64,000 bases of DNA from Haloprofundus marisrubri (GTDB lineage Archaea > Halobacteriota > Halobacteria > Halobacteriales > Haloferacaceae): NCBI RefSeq assembly GCF_001469955.1, contig NZ_LOPU01000011.1, positions 1 through 64,000 of the forward strand. Reading direction: 5' to 3'. Below the pieces are notes generated by a model. It had not been told where the DNA came from and did no database searches. It saw only the letters and a list, made by a program, of their open reading frames with translations. Every line of letters starts with the position of its first letter. Positions within the stretch are counted from its first letter, which is position 1. The position numbers were made by a program, and so were the translations under genes. Positions 42,148 to 51,503 of this stretch are shown here, in pieces.

Positions 42148-42175
42148 ATGCCGGTTGTCAGAGGCACCCCGGCAT
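42148..42175 (+). terminator. Hairpin after the DCC-DUF123 pair
   Basis: ATGCCGG and CCGGCAT form a 7-bp stem with a 14-base loop about 120 bases after the DUF123 stop. Inferred terminator; no T-run. Confidence 0.35.
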
Positions 42176-42239
42176 CGAATGCTACGAGAGGGGGTGTATT
42201 TACATCACCTGTCGTTGGTTCTCTGCATTCGGCGACAGT

Positions 42240-42301
42240 AAATATATAAATCCGTCGGTCTTTTATATACTATATGTCGCATCCGAACGCTTTTGTTTAT
42301 C
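42240..42301 (+). promoter_or_regulatory. A+T-rich promoter region of second FilR1-type regulator
   Basis: Three TATA-like boxes lie in a row: AAATATATAAAT (about 42238-42249), TTTTATATACTATATG (42262-42277) and TTTGTTTAT (about 42293-42301). The last is about 26 bases before the ATG at 42321, so leaderless initiation there is likely. The others could bind TBP for antisense or alternative transcripts. Confidence 0.5.
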
Positions 42302-42320
42302 GTCCGGGCTTCACTACCTG

Positions 42321-43106
42321 ATGAGTCAGTTGGGTCCCTCAGAGATAATGGCGGCCGTCGCTCGGCGCGGGAACGTCCTCCGCGCACTCGACGAGGGGAC
42401 CCGAAAGGCAGAACTGGTCACACAGCTCTCAGTCTCGCGTTCGACGGTCGATAGAGCGATTCGAGAACTCGAAGGACAGGGACTGGTCGAGCGAACCGAC
42501 AACGGCTACCGACGGACGCTCGCCGGCGAACTCGTCCTCACCGAGTACGACTCGTTTACGTCGCGTCTCGACGGTATCGTCGAATCGTTGGACGCACTCG
42601 ACACCCTCCACCCGAACACCGAGTTCGAGACGGCATTTCTGAACGGCGCTGACGTCGTCTACGCCGAGAAACACTCCCCACACGAACCGGTCACCCGCTA
42701 CGGTGAGGTGGTCTCCGGGGCCAACCGCGTTCGAGCAATCGGTCCTGCAGTCCTTCCACAACAGGTCGAAATCTACCACGACCGCATCACCGACGAGGGG
42801 ATGAGCGCCCAACTCGCGCTCTCCGAGGCCGTCGTCGAACGTCTCGTCTCCGTGTACGACGAGAGATTACAGGAGGCGCTCTCGACCGGCCGACTCCACA
42901 TCAGACAGACGAGTTCGACCCCGCCGTACAGCCTCGTCTGCGCGGAGATGCCGACGGGTCCCAAGGTGAGTGCGCTGTTGTACGGCGACACCGGCGCGTA
43001 CGCGTTCATCGGCAACGACAGTTCCGCCGCCGTCGAATGGGCCGAATCGGTGTTCGAGAAGTGGTGGACCGAGGCGACGGCTATGCCGATTCGGTCCGAC
43101 CAGTAG
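42321..43106 (+). CDS. HTH regulator with FilR1/DUF1724-type sensor domain (second copy)
   Basis: A 261-residue paralogue of the regulator at 1383-2186. The winged helix (about 5-75) carries TQLSVSRSTVDRAIRELEGQGLVE (recognition pattern SRSTVDRAIREL) and a wing ending RTLAGELVLTEYD. The effector domain contains VRAIGPAVLPQQVEIY and a late MPTGPKVSALLYGDTGAYAFIGND segment. ATG 42321 was chosen because the wHTH begins right after it and the nearest TATA box fits. Ligand and targets unknown. Confidence 0.87.
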   Translation: MSQLGPSEIMAAVARRGNVLRALDEGTRKAELVTQLSVSRSTVDRAIRELEGQGLVERTDNGYRRTLAGELVLTEYDSFTSRLDGIVESLDALDTLHPNTEFETAFLNGADVVYAEKHSPHEPVTRYGEVVSGANRVRAIGPAVLPQQVEIYHDRITDEGMSAQLALSEAVVERLVSVYDERLQEALSTGRLHIRQTSSTPPYSLVCAEMPTGPKVSALLYGDTGAYAFIGNDSSAAVEWAESVFEKWWTEATAMPIRSDQ

Positions 43107-43138
43107 CTCTTTCGGGTGCCCTGCGTAGATGCGCGCAG

Positions 43139-44272
43139 ATGTTCCCACCGATGCCGTATCTGGACTGGATTGTCGGTCGACCGGCGGCCGCGACGTTCGA
43201 CCTCGGCTCTAGCGACCTCCGACGAACGGCGTCCTCACCACCCTCCGAGACGGTGCCGGCCGTCCTCGACGGCATCGACGACCCACCAGCCGAGACGACG
43301 CTCGAAACACAGATTGCGACCCGCTACGGCGTCTCCGAAGACCGTGTCCTCGTCACCGCGGGTGCGACACACGCTAACTTGGTGGCCGTAGCGACTGCGC
43401 TCGGACTCGCGAGCGACGGTCCCAACACGGCCGAGTCGCCGGAGGTGCTCGTCGAACGCCCCGGCTACCAGCCACTCGTCCGAACCCCGCGGGCGTTCGG
43501 TGCGCGGGTCAGCCGGTTCGCCCGACCGGCGTCCGAGGAATACAGACTCGTCCCCGAGCGAGTGTCGGCCGCATTCGACGACGAGTTGGCGCTCGTGACG
43601 GTGACGAATCGACACAACCCGAGCGGCCGTCTCGCCCCCCGCGAGACGCTCGCCGAACTGGCCGAGAACGTCGCCGACGCGGGAGCGTACCTTCTCGTCG
43701 ACGAGGTGTACGCGCCGTTCGTCTCGGCGGAAGACGGGCAGGAGACCGGACCGAACGACGGTCCGCGACCGTTCGGCGGCGTCACGGCGGCAGGGCTTCC
43801 AAACACCGTCGTCACGGGGTCGCTCACGAAGTTCTACGGACTCGGCGGACTCAAAATCGGGTGGCTCGTCGGTCCCACCGAGTTCGTCGCACGCGCTCGA
43901 CAGGCGCTGCTGCACGTTCCGGCCGTCGCCTCGCCGAGTCGGGCGCTGGCCCGGCGAGCGCTCCACAACGAGGCGACTCTCACCGAACACGCACGAGCGA
44001 TGTTGGCGCGAAACCACGACCGACTCGCCACGTTCGTCGCCGAGCGGTCGGACCTCTCCGGAGAAGTCCACGACGGCAGTAGCTACGCGTTCGTCTCGCA
44101 CGACGCTGCTGACGGCGACGTCGTCTCGGCGGCGGCGTGGGACGCCGGCATCCTCGTCGTTCCCGGCCGGTTCTTCGACGACACCGCGTCGTTTCGACTC
44201 TCGCTCGGCCGCGCACCCGAGGAGGTCGGCGCCGGTCTCGACGCTTTCGGCGCGGTGTTGGACGAACTGTAG
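43139..44272 (+). CDS. Class I/II PLP aminotransferase
   Basis: A 377-residue fold-type I PLP enzyme of the aspartate-aminotransferase superfamily (aminotransferase or decarboxylase). Core marks are VTAGATHANLVAVATAL in the cofactor region, TNRHNPSGRLAP (the conserved N-P-G of the substrate pocket), LLVDEVYAPF with the PLP-binding Asp, and the Schiff-base lysine in GSLTKFYGLGGLKIGW (about 225-240). The late arginine in SFRLSLGR binds the substrate carboxylate. The sequence resembles histidinol-phosphate or threonine-phosphate family members only broadly. ATG 43139 is used; 43151 is an alternative. It follows the regulator with a 32-base gap. Confidence 0.87.
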   Translation: MFPPMPYLDWIVGRPAAATFDLGSSDLRRTASSPPSETVPAVLDGIDDPPAETTLETQIATRYGVSEDRVLVTAGATHANLVAVATALGLASDGPNTAESPEVLVERPGYQPLVRTPRAFGARVSRFARPASEEYRLVPERVSAAFDDELALVTVTNRHNPSGRLAPRETLAELAENVADAGAYLLVDEVYAPFVSAEDGQETGPNDGPRPFGGVTAAGLPNTVVTGSLTKFYGLGGLKIGWLVGPTEFVARARQALLHVPAVASPSRALARRALHNEATLTEHARAMLARNHDRLATFVAERSDLSGEVHDGSSYAFVSHDAADGDVVSAAAWDAGILVVPGRFFDDTASFRLSLGRAPEEVGAGLDAFGAVLDEL

Positions 44273-44276
44273 CCGA

Positions 44277-47200
44277 CTAACTCAGCGCCTCGGCGAGCGT
44301 TTCGACGGGGTGCGGCGGTTCCTCGTCGGTCGCCAAATCGCCGAGTTGCGTCCGGCAGGACGCGCCCGGCGCGACGACGGTGCCACCGGTCTGTTCGACC
44401 TGCTCGGCGAGAATCCCGCCGATTTGCTCGCTCATCGAGTAGTGTTCGGCTTCGTAGCCGAACGACCCGGCCATCCCACAGCATCCCGAGTCGAGCGGTT
44501 CGACTTCGTAGCCCGCCCGTCGGAGCACGCCGACGGCGTGGTGGTCTTTCTTCGTCGCCTTCTGGTGGCAGTGGCCGTGGTAGGTGAGGAATCTGGGCGT
44601 CCCGCCGTCGGCAAAGCTCATCTCCTCGTCGAGACGGAACGTGTCGACGTACTCTAAAATGCCATAGGTCCCGGCGGCGACAACGCCGACATCGCTGTCG
44701 GGCGTCTCCTCGGGTGCGCGCTCTTCGGCTTTCGTCGGCTCCGTCGCCTCCGTGGGTGCGTCCGCGAGCAACTCGAGGTAGTCGGACTGGAACATGACGG
44801 CGTCGGAGGGTTCGACGACGACCACGTCCCAGCCGTTTCGGACGCTGGGCGCGAGTTCGGCGACGTTCGACTCGGCGATATCGGAGGCTTTGCCGAGGAA
44901 CCCTTTCGAGAACGCCGGTCGACCGCTGTCGGTAACGTTGCTCGGCACTTCGACGTGGACGCCGGCGGCTTCGAGCACTCTCACGGCGGCTTTTCCGGCG
45001 TCGGGGTGGTTGAAGTTCGTGTACGTGTCGGGTACTACCAGTGCCTTTCGGCGCGCCTGCGACTCGGGGACCCGTGCCCCGCCGCGTTCGTCGAACCACG
45101 CCGCGAACGGTTGGGCGTGGAACGTCGGCAGCGTCCGGTCGGCGGCGATTCCTATCGTCTTCTCTACGAGCGTCCGCGCGCCCGGGACTTTCGTCGCCCA
45201 GTTCGACAGCGGCGCGAACCGCGACCCGAGCGACGAGAGTGTCCCGATGTTGGCGAACAGTAGGTCACGGAGGCTCGCCCCGTGGCGCTTGTGGTGTTCG
45301 TGGGTCACTTCGGCTTTGAGTTTCGCCATATCGACCTCGCTCGGGCAGTCTTTCGCACAGCCCTTACAGCCGATACAGAGGTCCATCACCTCGTGCATGA
45401 ACTCCACGTCGAACTGTTCTTCCTCGCTCAATTCGCCGCTCATCGCCTGTCGGAGCATGTTCGCCCGGCCCCGCGTAGAGAGACTCTCCTCGTCGGCGGC
45501 GCGGTACGTCGGACACATCACACCCCCCACCGTCGATTGCCCGCCGCGACAACCGCCGCAGCCGTGACAGAGTTCGACCATCCCCTGCAGACCGTTCTCG
45601 TTCTCCCAGTTCAGCGCCGGGTCGAAGCCGGCGTCGAACTCGTAGTCGGGCGAAAAGCGAAGGTTCTCGGTCATATCGACGTCGCCACAGATGTTGCCCG
45701 GATTCAGAATCCAGTCGGGGTCGTACGCCGTCTTCAGGTCACGAAACACGTTCCAGAGATGGTCGCCGTACAGTTTCCGGTTCCACTGGGTGCGCGCGCG
45801 TCCGTCGCCGTGTTCGCCCGACACCGACCCGCCGTACTCGACGACGAGGTCCGTCGCGGCGTCGGCGATGGCCTCCATCTCCGCGAGTCCGTCTATCGTC
45901 TTGGTGTTCGTCAGCGGGCGGATGTGGAGAACGCCCGGGCCGGCGTGGGCGTAGTAACTGGCGAACGTGTCGTGTTCGTCGAGAATCTCCTGGAAGTCGG
46001 CGACGAACGACGGAAGATTCTCGGCGGGAATCGCGGTGTCTTCGATGTAGGCGATGTGTTTGGCGTCGGAGGTCCGAGACAGGAGGATGGGAAGCCCGGA
46101 CTTGCGCATCTTCCAGAACTTCGCTATCGTGTCGGCGTCGTGGGCTTCCATCGCGGTGACGGCGTACCGCTCTTTTTCTGTTCTTTCGGTTGCGCCGGGC
46201 GAAGGGTCGGCCGTCGACAACTCCCTGTCGACTCTGTCGGCGACGAGGTCTGCGACCTGCTGGCGGCCGTGGTCGTCGTCGTCGGCGTAGAACTCGACGA
46301 GCAGGACGGAGTCGGTTCCATCGGGCAACAACCCGACTACGTCGGCGAACTCTGCGGTGTCGCGGGCGAGTGAGAGCAACACGTCGTCCATCACCTCGAC
46401 GGCCGCGGGGCCGTGTTCGAGAATCGGCGCGACGTCTTCCATCGCGTCGGCGACGCTCTCGTAGGTGAGAAGCGCGACCGATTTCGTGTTCGGCACGGGT
46501 TCCAGCGAGACGGTCGCTTCGGTGACGACGGCGAGGGTTCCCTCGCTCCCGGCGAGCAGACGCGCGAGATTGACCATCCCCTCCTCGCTGTCGGGGTCGA
46601 CGCCCGAGTCGTCCGGCGTGCGACGCTCGCCGCGGGCCTCGTCGACGAGCATGTCGAGGTTGTACCCCGAGACGTTGCGCTTCAACTCCGGGTAGCGCTC
46701 GTCGATTTCCTCGCTCTCCTCGTCGAGGATGCGGACGACTTCGGCGTAGATTCGTGGCAAAAGGTCGCTCTCGGGGCCGGACTCGCCCCAAGCGCTCGAT
46801 TCCGGGTCGGCTTTCTCGCGGAGTTCGTCGACGGCAATCTCGCCGAATCTCGTCACGGTGCCGTCGGCGAGGACGGCTTCGACTGCTTCGACGTAGTAGT
46901 CGGTTTTGCCGTACTTCAGCGAGTGCGCGCCCGTCGAGTTGTTGCCGATAGCGCCGCCGATGGCGCTCCGGTCACCCCACGCCGGGTCGGGAGCGAACTT
47001 GAGGTCGTGCGGCGCGAGTTCGACGTTGAGTTCGCCGAGTATCGCCCCCGCCTGCGCCGTCGCCTTCTCCCCGTTCGGGTCGATAGAGACGACGCCGTCC
47101 ATGTATCGACTGAAATCGAGGACGACCGCTTCGTTGACCGTCTGACCGGCGAGACTCGTCCCCCCGCCGCGCGGGAGGACGGGAATCTCGCGTTGGGCGC

Positions 47201-47471
47201 AGTAGCGGACGACCGCCGCTACGTCGGCAGTCGAGGTCGGAAACACCACGCCGACCGGCGTCATCTCGTAGGCTGAGGCGTCCGTCGCGTACAGCTGTCG
47301 GGTGTAACTGTCGAACCGCACGTCGCCGTCGACGCGCGACTCGAGGTCACGGACGACACCCGGTCGGTCGACGTCGTCGCTCTGATAGTCGTAGTCGGCC
47401 GCCGCATCCGCTGCGGGGTCCGCGTCCCCCGGTGAATCCTCGGGCGGAGACGGCGAGGAGTGAGATGCCAT
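44277..47471 (-). CDS. FAD-linked oxidase with 4Fe-4S and CCG domains (D-lactate/glycolate type)
   Basis: A 1064-residue respiratory flavoprotein, predicted to oxidise D-lactate or glycolate and pass electrons onwards. Residues about 75-280 form the FAD_binding_4 domain (RGGGTSLAGQ at 101-110, IGGAIGNNSTGAHS near 171), and about 290-570 the FAD-oxidase C domain. Next are Fe-S motifs CHGCGGC (about 635) and CIGCKGCAKDCP (about 697-708), then two CCG-type modules with GHCHQK (about 966) and SGCCGMAGSFGYE (about 996-1008). The ATG 47471 fits a TATA box TTTATAG about 30 bases upstream. It is divergent from LutC- and LutB/A-like genes, so this is a hydroxy-acid oxidation locus. A 998-residue paralogue lies at 56470-59466. 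D-lactate is favoured here by the Lut neighbours (inference). Confidence 0.93.
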   Translation of the reverse strand: MASHSSPSPPEDSPGDADPAADAAADYDYQSDDVDRPGVVRDLESRVDGDVRFDSYTRQLYATDASAYEMTPVGVVFPTSTADVAAVVRYCAQREIPVLPRGGGTSLAGQTVNEAVVLDFSRYMDGVVSIDPNGEKATAQAGAILGELNVELAPHDLKFAPDPAWGDRSAIGGAIGNNSTGAHSLKYGKTDYYVEAVEAVLADGTVTRFGEIAVDELREKADPESSAWGESGPESDLLPRIYAEVVRILDEESEEIDERYPELKRNVSGYNLDMLVDEARGERRTPDDSGVDPDSEEGMVNLARLLAGSEGTLAVVTEATVSLEPVPNTKSVALLTYESVADAMEDVAPILEHGPAAVEVMDDVLLSLARDTAEFADVVGLLPDGTDSVLLVEFYADDDDHGRQQVADLVADRVDRELSTADPSPGATERTEKERYAVTAMEAHDADTIAKFWKMRKSGLPILLSRTSDAKHIAYIEDTAIPAENLPSFVADFQEILDEHDTFASYYAHAGPGVLHIRPLTNTKTIDGLAEMEAIADAATDLVVEYGGSVSGEHGDGRARTQWNRKLYGDHLWNVFRDLKTAYDPDWILNPGNICGDVDMTENLRFSPDYEFDAGFDPALNWENENGLQGMVELCHGCGGCRGGQSTVGGVMCPTYRAADEESLSTRGRANMLRQAMSGELSEEEQFDVEFMHEVMDLCIGCKGCAKDCPSEVDMAKLKAEVTHEHHKRHGASLRDLLFANIGTLSSLGSRFAPLSNWATKVPGARTLVEKTIGIAADRTLPTFHAQPFAAWFDERGGARVPESQARRKALVVPDTYTNFNHPDAGKAAVRVLEAAGVHVEVPSNVTDSGRPAFSKGFLGKASDIAESNVAELAPSVRNGWDVVVVEPSDAVMFQSDYLELLADAPTEATEPTKAEERAPEETPDSDVGVVAAGTYGILEYVDTFRLDEEMSFADGGTPRFLTYHGHCHQKATKKDHHAVGVLRRAGYEVEPLDSGCCGMAGSFGYEAEHYSMSEQIGGILAEQVEQTGGTVVAPGASCRTQLGDLATDEEPPHPVETLAEALS

Positions 47472-47622
47472 TGTCTATGTGTTGTGTGGTACCGTACTAT
47501 AAACGTCGGGAGGCGGCAGGACGGTTTCCGCGTGCTCGTCGGTCGATTCTCTGCAGCTCTCTATTCGTTTCACACTCGTAACAACCGAAAACACAATGAA
47601 ACCGCCCACGCTAGGTGGTGAC
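47472..47622. promoter_or_regulatory. Divergent promoter of the lactate-type locus
   Basis: Leftward, GTTTATAGTAC (about 47495-47506, minus strand) is correctly placed for leaderless transcription of the flavoprotein gene. It overlaps an imperfect palindrome TGGTACCGTACTA, a possible operator. Rightward, a Shine-Dalgarno-like GGTGGTGA precedes ATG 47623, while CTCTATTCG (about 47560) would suit the earlier in-frame ATG at 47596. Confidence 0.45.
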
Positions 47623-48120
47623 ATGAGTGCAGGCACGCTATCGACCTTCGAACAGTCCCTGCGGCGACTCGACGTCGACTCGACGCGGACCACACCCGAG
47701 GCGTTCGAGGAGACGCTCGCGTCGGTCACGCTCGACCCAGTCGTCGGCGCACCGCTGCCGTTCGACGGTTCTTCACTCCCTGACTGGATTCGGACTCGAC
47801 CGACGCCCCGAGAGTTGCGCGAGGCGAAAACCGGCGTCACGGCCGCCGAACTCGCCGTCGCCGACTACGGAAGCGTCGTGATTCGCGCGACACCCGACGC
47901 TACCGAACAGGTGAGTCTCTTTCCCGACGTCCACGTCGCCGTCGTCCGCGCCGAGGACGTCGTGGCAGGAATGCCCGAGGCGTTCGAGCGCCTCGCCGAG
48001 TGGACCGCCGCTGGCGACAGTGCCGTCGTCGCCACGGGGCCGAGTGCGACGGCCGACATGGGTGCGCTCGTAAAGGGCGCACACGGACCCAAAGCCGTCC
48101 ACGTGGTGGTGCTCGAATGA
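47623..48120 (+). CDS. LUD-domain protein, LutC-like
   Basis: A 165-residue LutC-like protein. The LUD domain shows GVTAAELAVADYGSVVIRAT, a FPDVHVAVVRAEDVV strand, and the end GPSATADMGALVKGAHGPKA, the family's phosphate-binding-like signature. LutC works with LutA and LutB in L-lactate oxidation in Bacillus. Its stop codon overlaps the start of the LutB/A fusion (ATGA), so the two are translated together. ATG 47623 is preferred because of GGTGGTGA just before it; ATG 47596 adds nine residues. Confidence 0.9.
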   Translation: MSAGTLSTFEQSLRRLDVDSTRTTPEAFEETLASVTLDPVVGAPLPFDGSSLPDWIRTRPTPRELREAKTGVTAAELAVADYGSVVIRATPDATEQVSLFPDVHVAVVRAEDVVAGMPEAFERLAEWTAAGDSAVVATGPSATADMGALVKGAHGPKAVHVVVLE

Positions 48121-50345
48121 GTTCGACCCGTGAGGAGAAAGCGGCGAGAATCCGGCACTTCTTGGCCACCGAAGGCGACGCCGTCGCCGAAGGAACGCGA
48201 GGGTTCAACGCCGGCCGGTACGAGTCGGTCCAGAACCTCGACGAGTACGAGGAACTGAAAGACCGCGCCCGCGCCATCAAGGAGGACGCCATCGAGCGCC
48301 TGCCCGAACTCGTCGAGCAGTTACGCGAGTCGGTCGAAGCCAACGGCGGCCACCTGTACGTCGCCGACGACGCTGACGACGCCAATCGCTATATTCGGGA
48401 CGTCGCCGAGAACAGAGAGGCCGAGACGCTCGTCAAGAGCAAGTCGATGACGACGGAGGAACTGGAGGTCAACGACGAACTCCAAGGAGCAGGCATCGAC
48501 GTGGTGGAGACGGACCTCGGCGAGTGGGTGTTGCAACTGGCAGACGAAGCGCCCTCACACATCGTTGCGCCCGCAATCCACAAATCCCGCGAGGGAATCG
48601 CCGAGTTGTTCGAGGCGACGTTCAATCCAGAAGAGTCGCTCGAAACTGCCGAGGAACTGACGATGTTCGCCCGCGAGAAACTGGGCGAGCGTATCGCTGA
48701 GGCCGACGTGGGGATGACCGGCGCGAACTTCATCGCTGCCGACTCCGGGACTCTGATGCTCGTCACGAGCGAGGGCAACGCGAGAAAATCCGTCGTCGTC
48801 CCCGACACGCACGTCGCCGTCGCGGGCGTCGAGAAAATCGTCCCCTCGGTGACCGACTTTCAGCCGTTCGCCGAACTCATCGGCCGCTCCGGCACGGGTC
48901 AGGATATCACCTCCTATATCTCACTTTTCACGCCGCCGACCGACTCGCCGACGGTCGATTTCGAGATGCCGGACACGCCGATGGCCGACGGTGAGGTGGA
49001 CCGCGAGTTCCACCTCGTCCTCGTCGACAACGGCCGGATGGCGATGCGCGAGGACGAACAGTTGAAGGAGACGCTCTACTGCATCCGGTGTTCGGCGTGT
49101 GCGAACTCCTGTGGCAACTTCCAGAGCGTCGGCGGGCACGTCTTCGGCGGTGAGACGTACTCCGGCGGCATCGCCACCGGGTGGGAAGCCGGTATCGAAG
49201 GCTTGGACACCGCCGCGGAGTTCAACGACCTCTGTACTGGGTGTTCACGCTGTGTGAACGCCTGTCCGGTGAAAATCGACATTCCGTGGATAAACACCGT
49301 CGTCAGAGACCGCATCAACCGCGGCGAGAGCGGAAAACTCGACTTCCTCGTCGAGGGGCTGACGCCCGACGCCGAACCCGGCGGCCTCGACTTAGGCAAG
49401 CGATTCTTCGGGAACTTCTCCACGATTGCGAAACTCGGGAGTGCGACCGCCCCCGTCTCGAACTGGGTGGCGGGAACGCGTCCGGCGCGGCGACTGCTGG
49501 CGAAGACGGTCGGTATCGACCCACGACGCGAACTCCCGCAGTTCCGCCGACAGACGTTCCGTGCGTGGTTCGAGGCACGAGGTGGTTCGAAAGTGCCGGC
49601 GGCGAGAGCGCGCCGGGAGGCGGTCGTCTATCCTGACTTGTACACGAACCACGTCCACGTCGAACGCGGGAAGGCGGCGGTGAATACGCTCGAAGCGCTC
49701 GGCGTCCACGTTGTCGTCCCCGACGCGCCGTCGAGTGGACGCGCACCGCTCTCGCAGGGGATGGTGTCCACGGCCGAACGCCACGCCCACGACGTGTACG
49801 CGGCGCTGGCCGAACACATCGACGCCGACAGAGACGTCGTCGTCGTCGAACCCTCCGACCTGGCGATGTTCCGCCGCGAGTACGAGAAGTTCCTCGCGCC
49901 CAAATCGTTCGAACGGCTCGACATGCACAGCTACGAGGTGATGGAGTACGTCTACGGACTGCTGTACGCCGGAGCCGAATCGACGCTTCTCACGGGGGCC
50001 GACACGCCCGGATACGACGAGTCCGACACCGGCGTCGCCTACCACAGCCACTGTCAGCAGCGGACGCTCGGCCTCGAATCGTACACCGTCGCGGTGCTCG
50101 AAGACCTCGGCTACGACGTCGTCACCTCGGAGACGGAGTGCTGCGGGATGGCCGGGTCGTTCGGCTACAAATCCGAGTACTACGAACTGAGCATGGACGT
50201 CGGCGAACCCATCCGCGAGCAGTTCGAGGCCGGCGACGTGGCCGAACGAACCGTCGTCGCCTCGGGGACCTCCTGTCTCGAACAACTGGACGCGTTGCTG
50301 TCGCGGCCAACGCAGCATCCGGTCGAACTCGTCGCACTGCGCTGA
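48117..50345 (+). CDS. LutB-LutA fusion: LUD, 4Fe-4S and CCG domains
   Basis: A 742-residue iron-sulfur oxidoreductase that merges the Bacillus LutB and LutA functions. The LUD domain spans about residues 60-310 (GMTGANFIAADSGTLMLVTSEGNAR near 200). Two 4Fe-4S motifs follow: CIRCSACANSCGNF (about 322) and CTGCSRCVNACPV (about 372). Two CCG modules follow, the last with HSHCQQRT (about 643) and ECCGMAGSFGYKSE (about 674). Together with the 4-base-overlapping LutC gene it should form an L-lactate dehydrogenase complex at the cytoplasmic membrane (family knowledge, inferred here). No lactate permease gene is in the window. Confidence 0.92.
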   Translation: MSSTREEKAARIRHFLATEGDAVAEGTRGFNAGRYESVQNLDEYEELKDRARAIKEDAIERLPELVEQLRESVEANGGHLYVADDADDANRYIRDVAENREAETLVKSKSMTTEELEVNDELQGAGIDVVETDLGEWVLQLADEAPSHIVAPAIHKSREGIAELFEATFNPEESLETAEELTMFAREKLGERIAEADVGMTGANFIAADSGTLMLVTSEGNARKSVVVPDTHVAVAGVEKIVPSVTDFQPFAELIGRSGTGQDITSYISLFTPPTDSPTVDFEMPDTPMADGEVDREFHLVLVDNGRMAMREDEQLKETLYCIRCSACANSCGNFQSVGGHVFGGETYSGGIATGWEAGIEGLDTAAEFNDLCTGCSRCVNACPVKIDIPWINTVVRDRINRGESGKLDFLVEGLTPDAEPGGLDLGKRFFGNFSTIAKLGSATAPVSNWVAGTRPARRLLAKTVGIDPRRELPQFRRQTFRAWFEARGGSKVPAARARREAVVYPDLYTNHVHVERGKAAVNTLEALGVHVVVPDAPSSGRAPLSQGMVSTAERHAHDVYAALAEHIDADRDVVVVEPSDLAMFRREYEKFLAPKSFERLDMHSYEVMEYVYGLLYAGAESTLLTGADTPGYDESDTGVAYHSHCQQRTLGLESYTVAVLEDLGYDVVTSETECCGMAGSFGYKSEYYELSMDVGEPIREQFEAGDVAERTVVASGTSCLEQLDALLSRPTQHPVELVALR

Positions 50346-50407
50346 GTCGTCCCGCGGTACGTCACGTCGCCGAAGTCGTATTCTCTAGCGTAACACGACG
50401 CGCTCGG

Positions 50408-50977
50408 TCACTCTTCGACGATGATGCCGCCGCGCATCCCCATCGCCTTGTGCGGAGTGCAGAAGTACTGCGTCGCGCCTACTTCGTCGAACGTCTGCTC
50501 GAACGTGTGGCCTTCGTCGGCGACGAGTTCGCTTTTGAACGCACCCGCTTCGTCGACGACATCGTGAGTGCCGCCGCCACCGGTCCACTCCCAGACGACG
50601 GTCGTTCCCGGCGAGACGTGAATCGCCGTGGGTTCGAACGCGTGCGGCCCTTCGATGCCGTCCGCACCGACCATCACCGTCACTTCGCTCTCGCCGGTGT
50701 GGTCTTCGAACCCGTCGTGGTTATCGGTCGGCGCGAACCACGACTCCCAGTCCACGGACGAAGTCTCGGTTTCGGTCGCCGTCTCCGTCGGTTCGGCGGT
50801 TTCTGTCTCGGTTTCTTCGGGCGCGTCGGTCTCGGTCGACTCGTCGGTACTGCCGGTTTCGATGTCCGCCGGCGTTCCGTCGGGTTCTGCCCCACCGGTC
50901 GCACACCCCGCGAGCGCGGTGACGGCACCGACGGCGGCTGCGCCGGCCGCACGGAGGGTCGTTCGCCGCGAGACCAT
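50408..50977 (-). CDS. Halocyanin-type blue copper lipoprotein
   Basis: A 189-residue exported electron carrier. The N-terminus MVSRRTTLRAAGAAAVGAVT is a Tat signal, followed by the lipobox LAGC (about residue 24), so it should be anchored outside the membrane by a lipid. A Thr/Glu-rich linker (about 35-75) leads to the type 1 copper domain. The copper ligands are His in GTHDVV (about 136) and Cys, His and Met in FCTPHKAMGM (about 171-180). It is convergent with the LutB/A gene and may accept electrons from a respiratory complex (inference). ATG 50977 is set by the signal peptide. Confidence 0.92.
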   Translation of the reverse strand: MVSRRTTLRAAGAAAVGAVTALAGCATGGAEPDGTPADIETGSTDESTETDAPEETETETAEPTETATETETSSVDWESWFAPTDNHDGFEDHTGESEVTVMVGADGIEGPHAFEPTAIHVSPGTTVVWEWTGGGGTHDVVDEAGAFKSELVADEGHTFEQTFDEVGATQYFCTPHKAMGMRGGIIVEE

Positions 50978-51211
50978 TGGGAGGGCGTCTTGTCGGTCGT
51001 CACTGGCTTGCTTTCGGGTCACGCCCCCACTAACGGCGTCCGGACAAAAGTCGTTCACTCCGAGATTCACCGCGTGAGAACAGTACGGCAACGAGTAACA
51101 AACCGTGATACTGACTCTTTTTGGGGTCGTCAGACGAGCGTCCGTCCGGCGTGCGACGCCGACGCTGGCGGTCTACGAACATTAAAGACCCGGGCATCCA
51201 TGAGGGCGAGT

Positions 51212-51502
51212 ATGGACGGGACGCCACAAGAAATCACGACGCTCGTCGGCCGGGAGGTCTACTCCAACAACGGCGTGTACGTCGGCGAAGTCGAAGACGT
51301 TCGCCTCGACCTCGACCAAGAGGTCGTCACGGGACTCGCACTCGCCGAACTGAACCGAGAACTCTTCGAAGGTCGTATCCAACGCGGGAAGGGCGTGCTC
51401 ATCCCCTACCGCTGGGTCCGCGCCGTCGGCGACGTCATCCTCATCAACGACGTCATCGAACGCCTGAAGAAACCGGAAGACGAGACCGAAGTCGCAGTCT
51501 GA
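51212..51502 (+). CDS. PRC-barrel domain protein
   Basis: A 96-residue single PRC-barrel domain. It begins EITTLVGREVYSNNGVYVGEVEDVRLD (patterns GREVYSNNGVYVGEVEDV), continues with VVTGLALAEL, and ends with VLIPYRWVRAVGDVILINDVIERL. Haloarchaea have several such proteins, linked in other species to cell-division factors or RNA processing; no specific role can be fixed. ATG 51212 fits a TATA-like ATTAAAGAC about 27 bases upstream. The DHH-family gene ends 2 bases after its stop on the other strand. Confidence 0.9.
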   Translation: MDGTPQEITTLVGREVYSNNGVYVGEVEDVRLDLDQEVVTGLALAELNRELFEGRIQRGKGVLIPYRWVRAVGDVILINDVIERLKKPEDETEVAV

Positions 51503-51503
51503 G

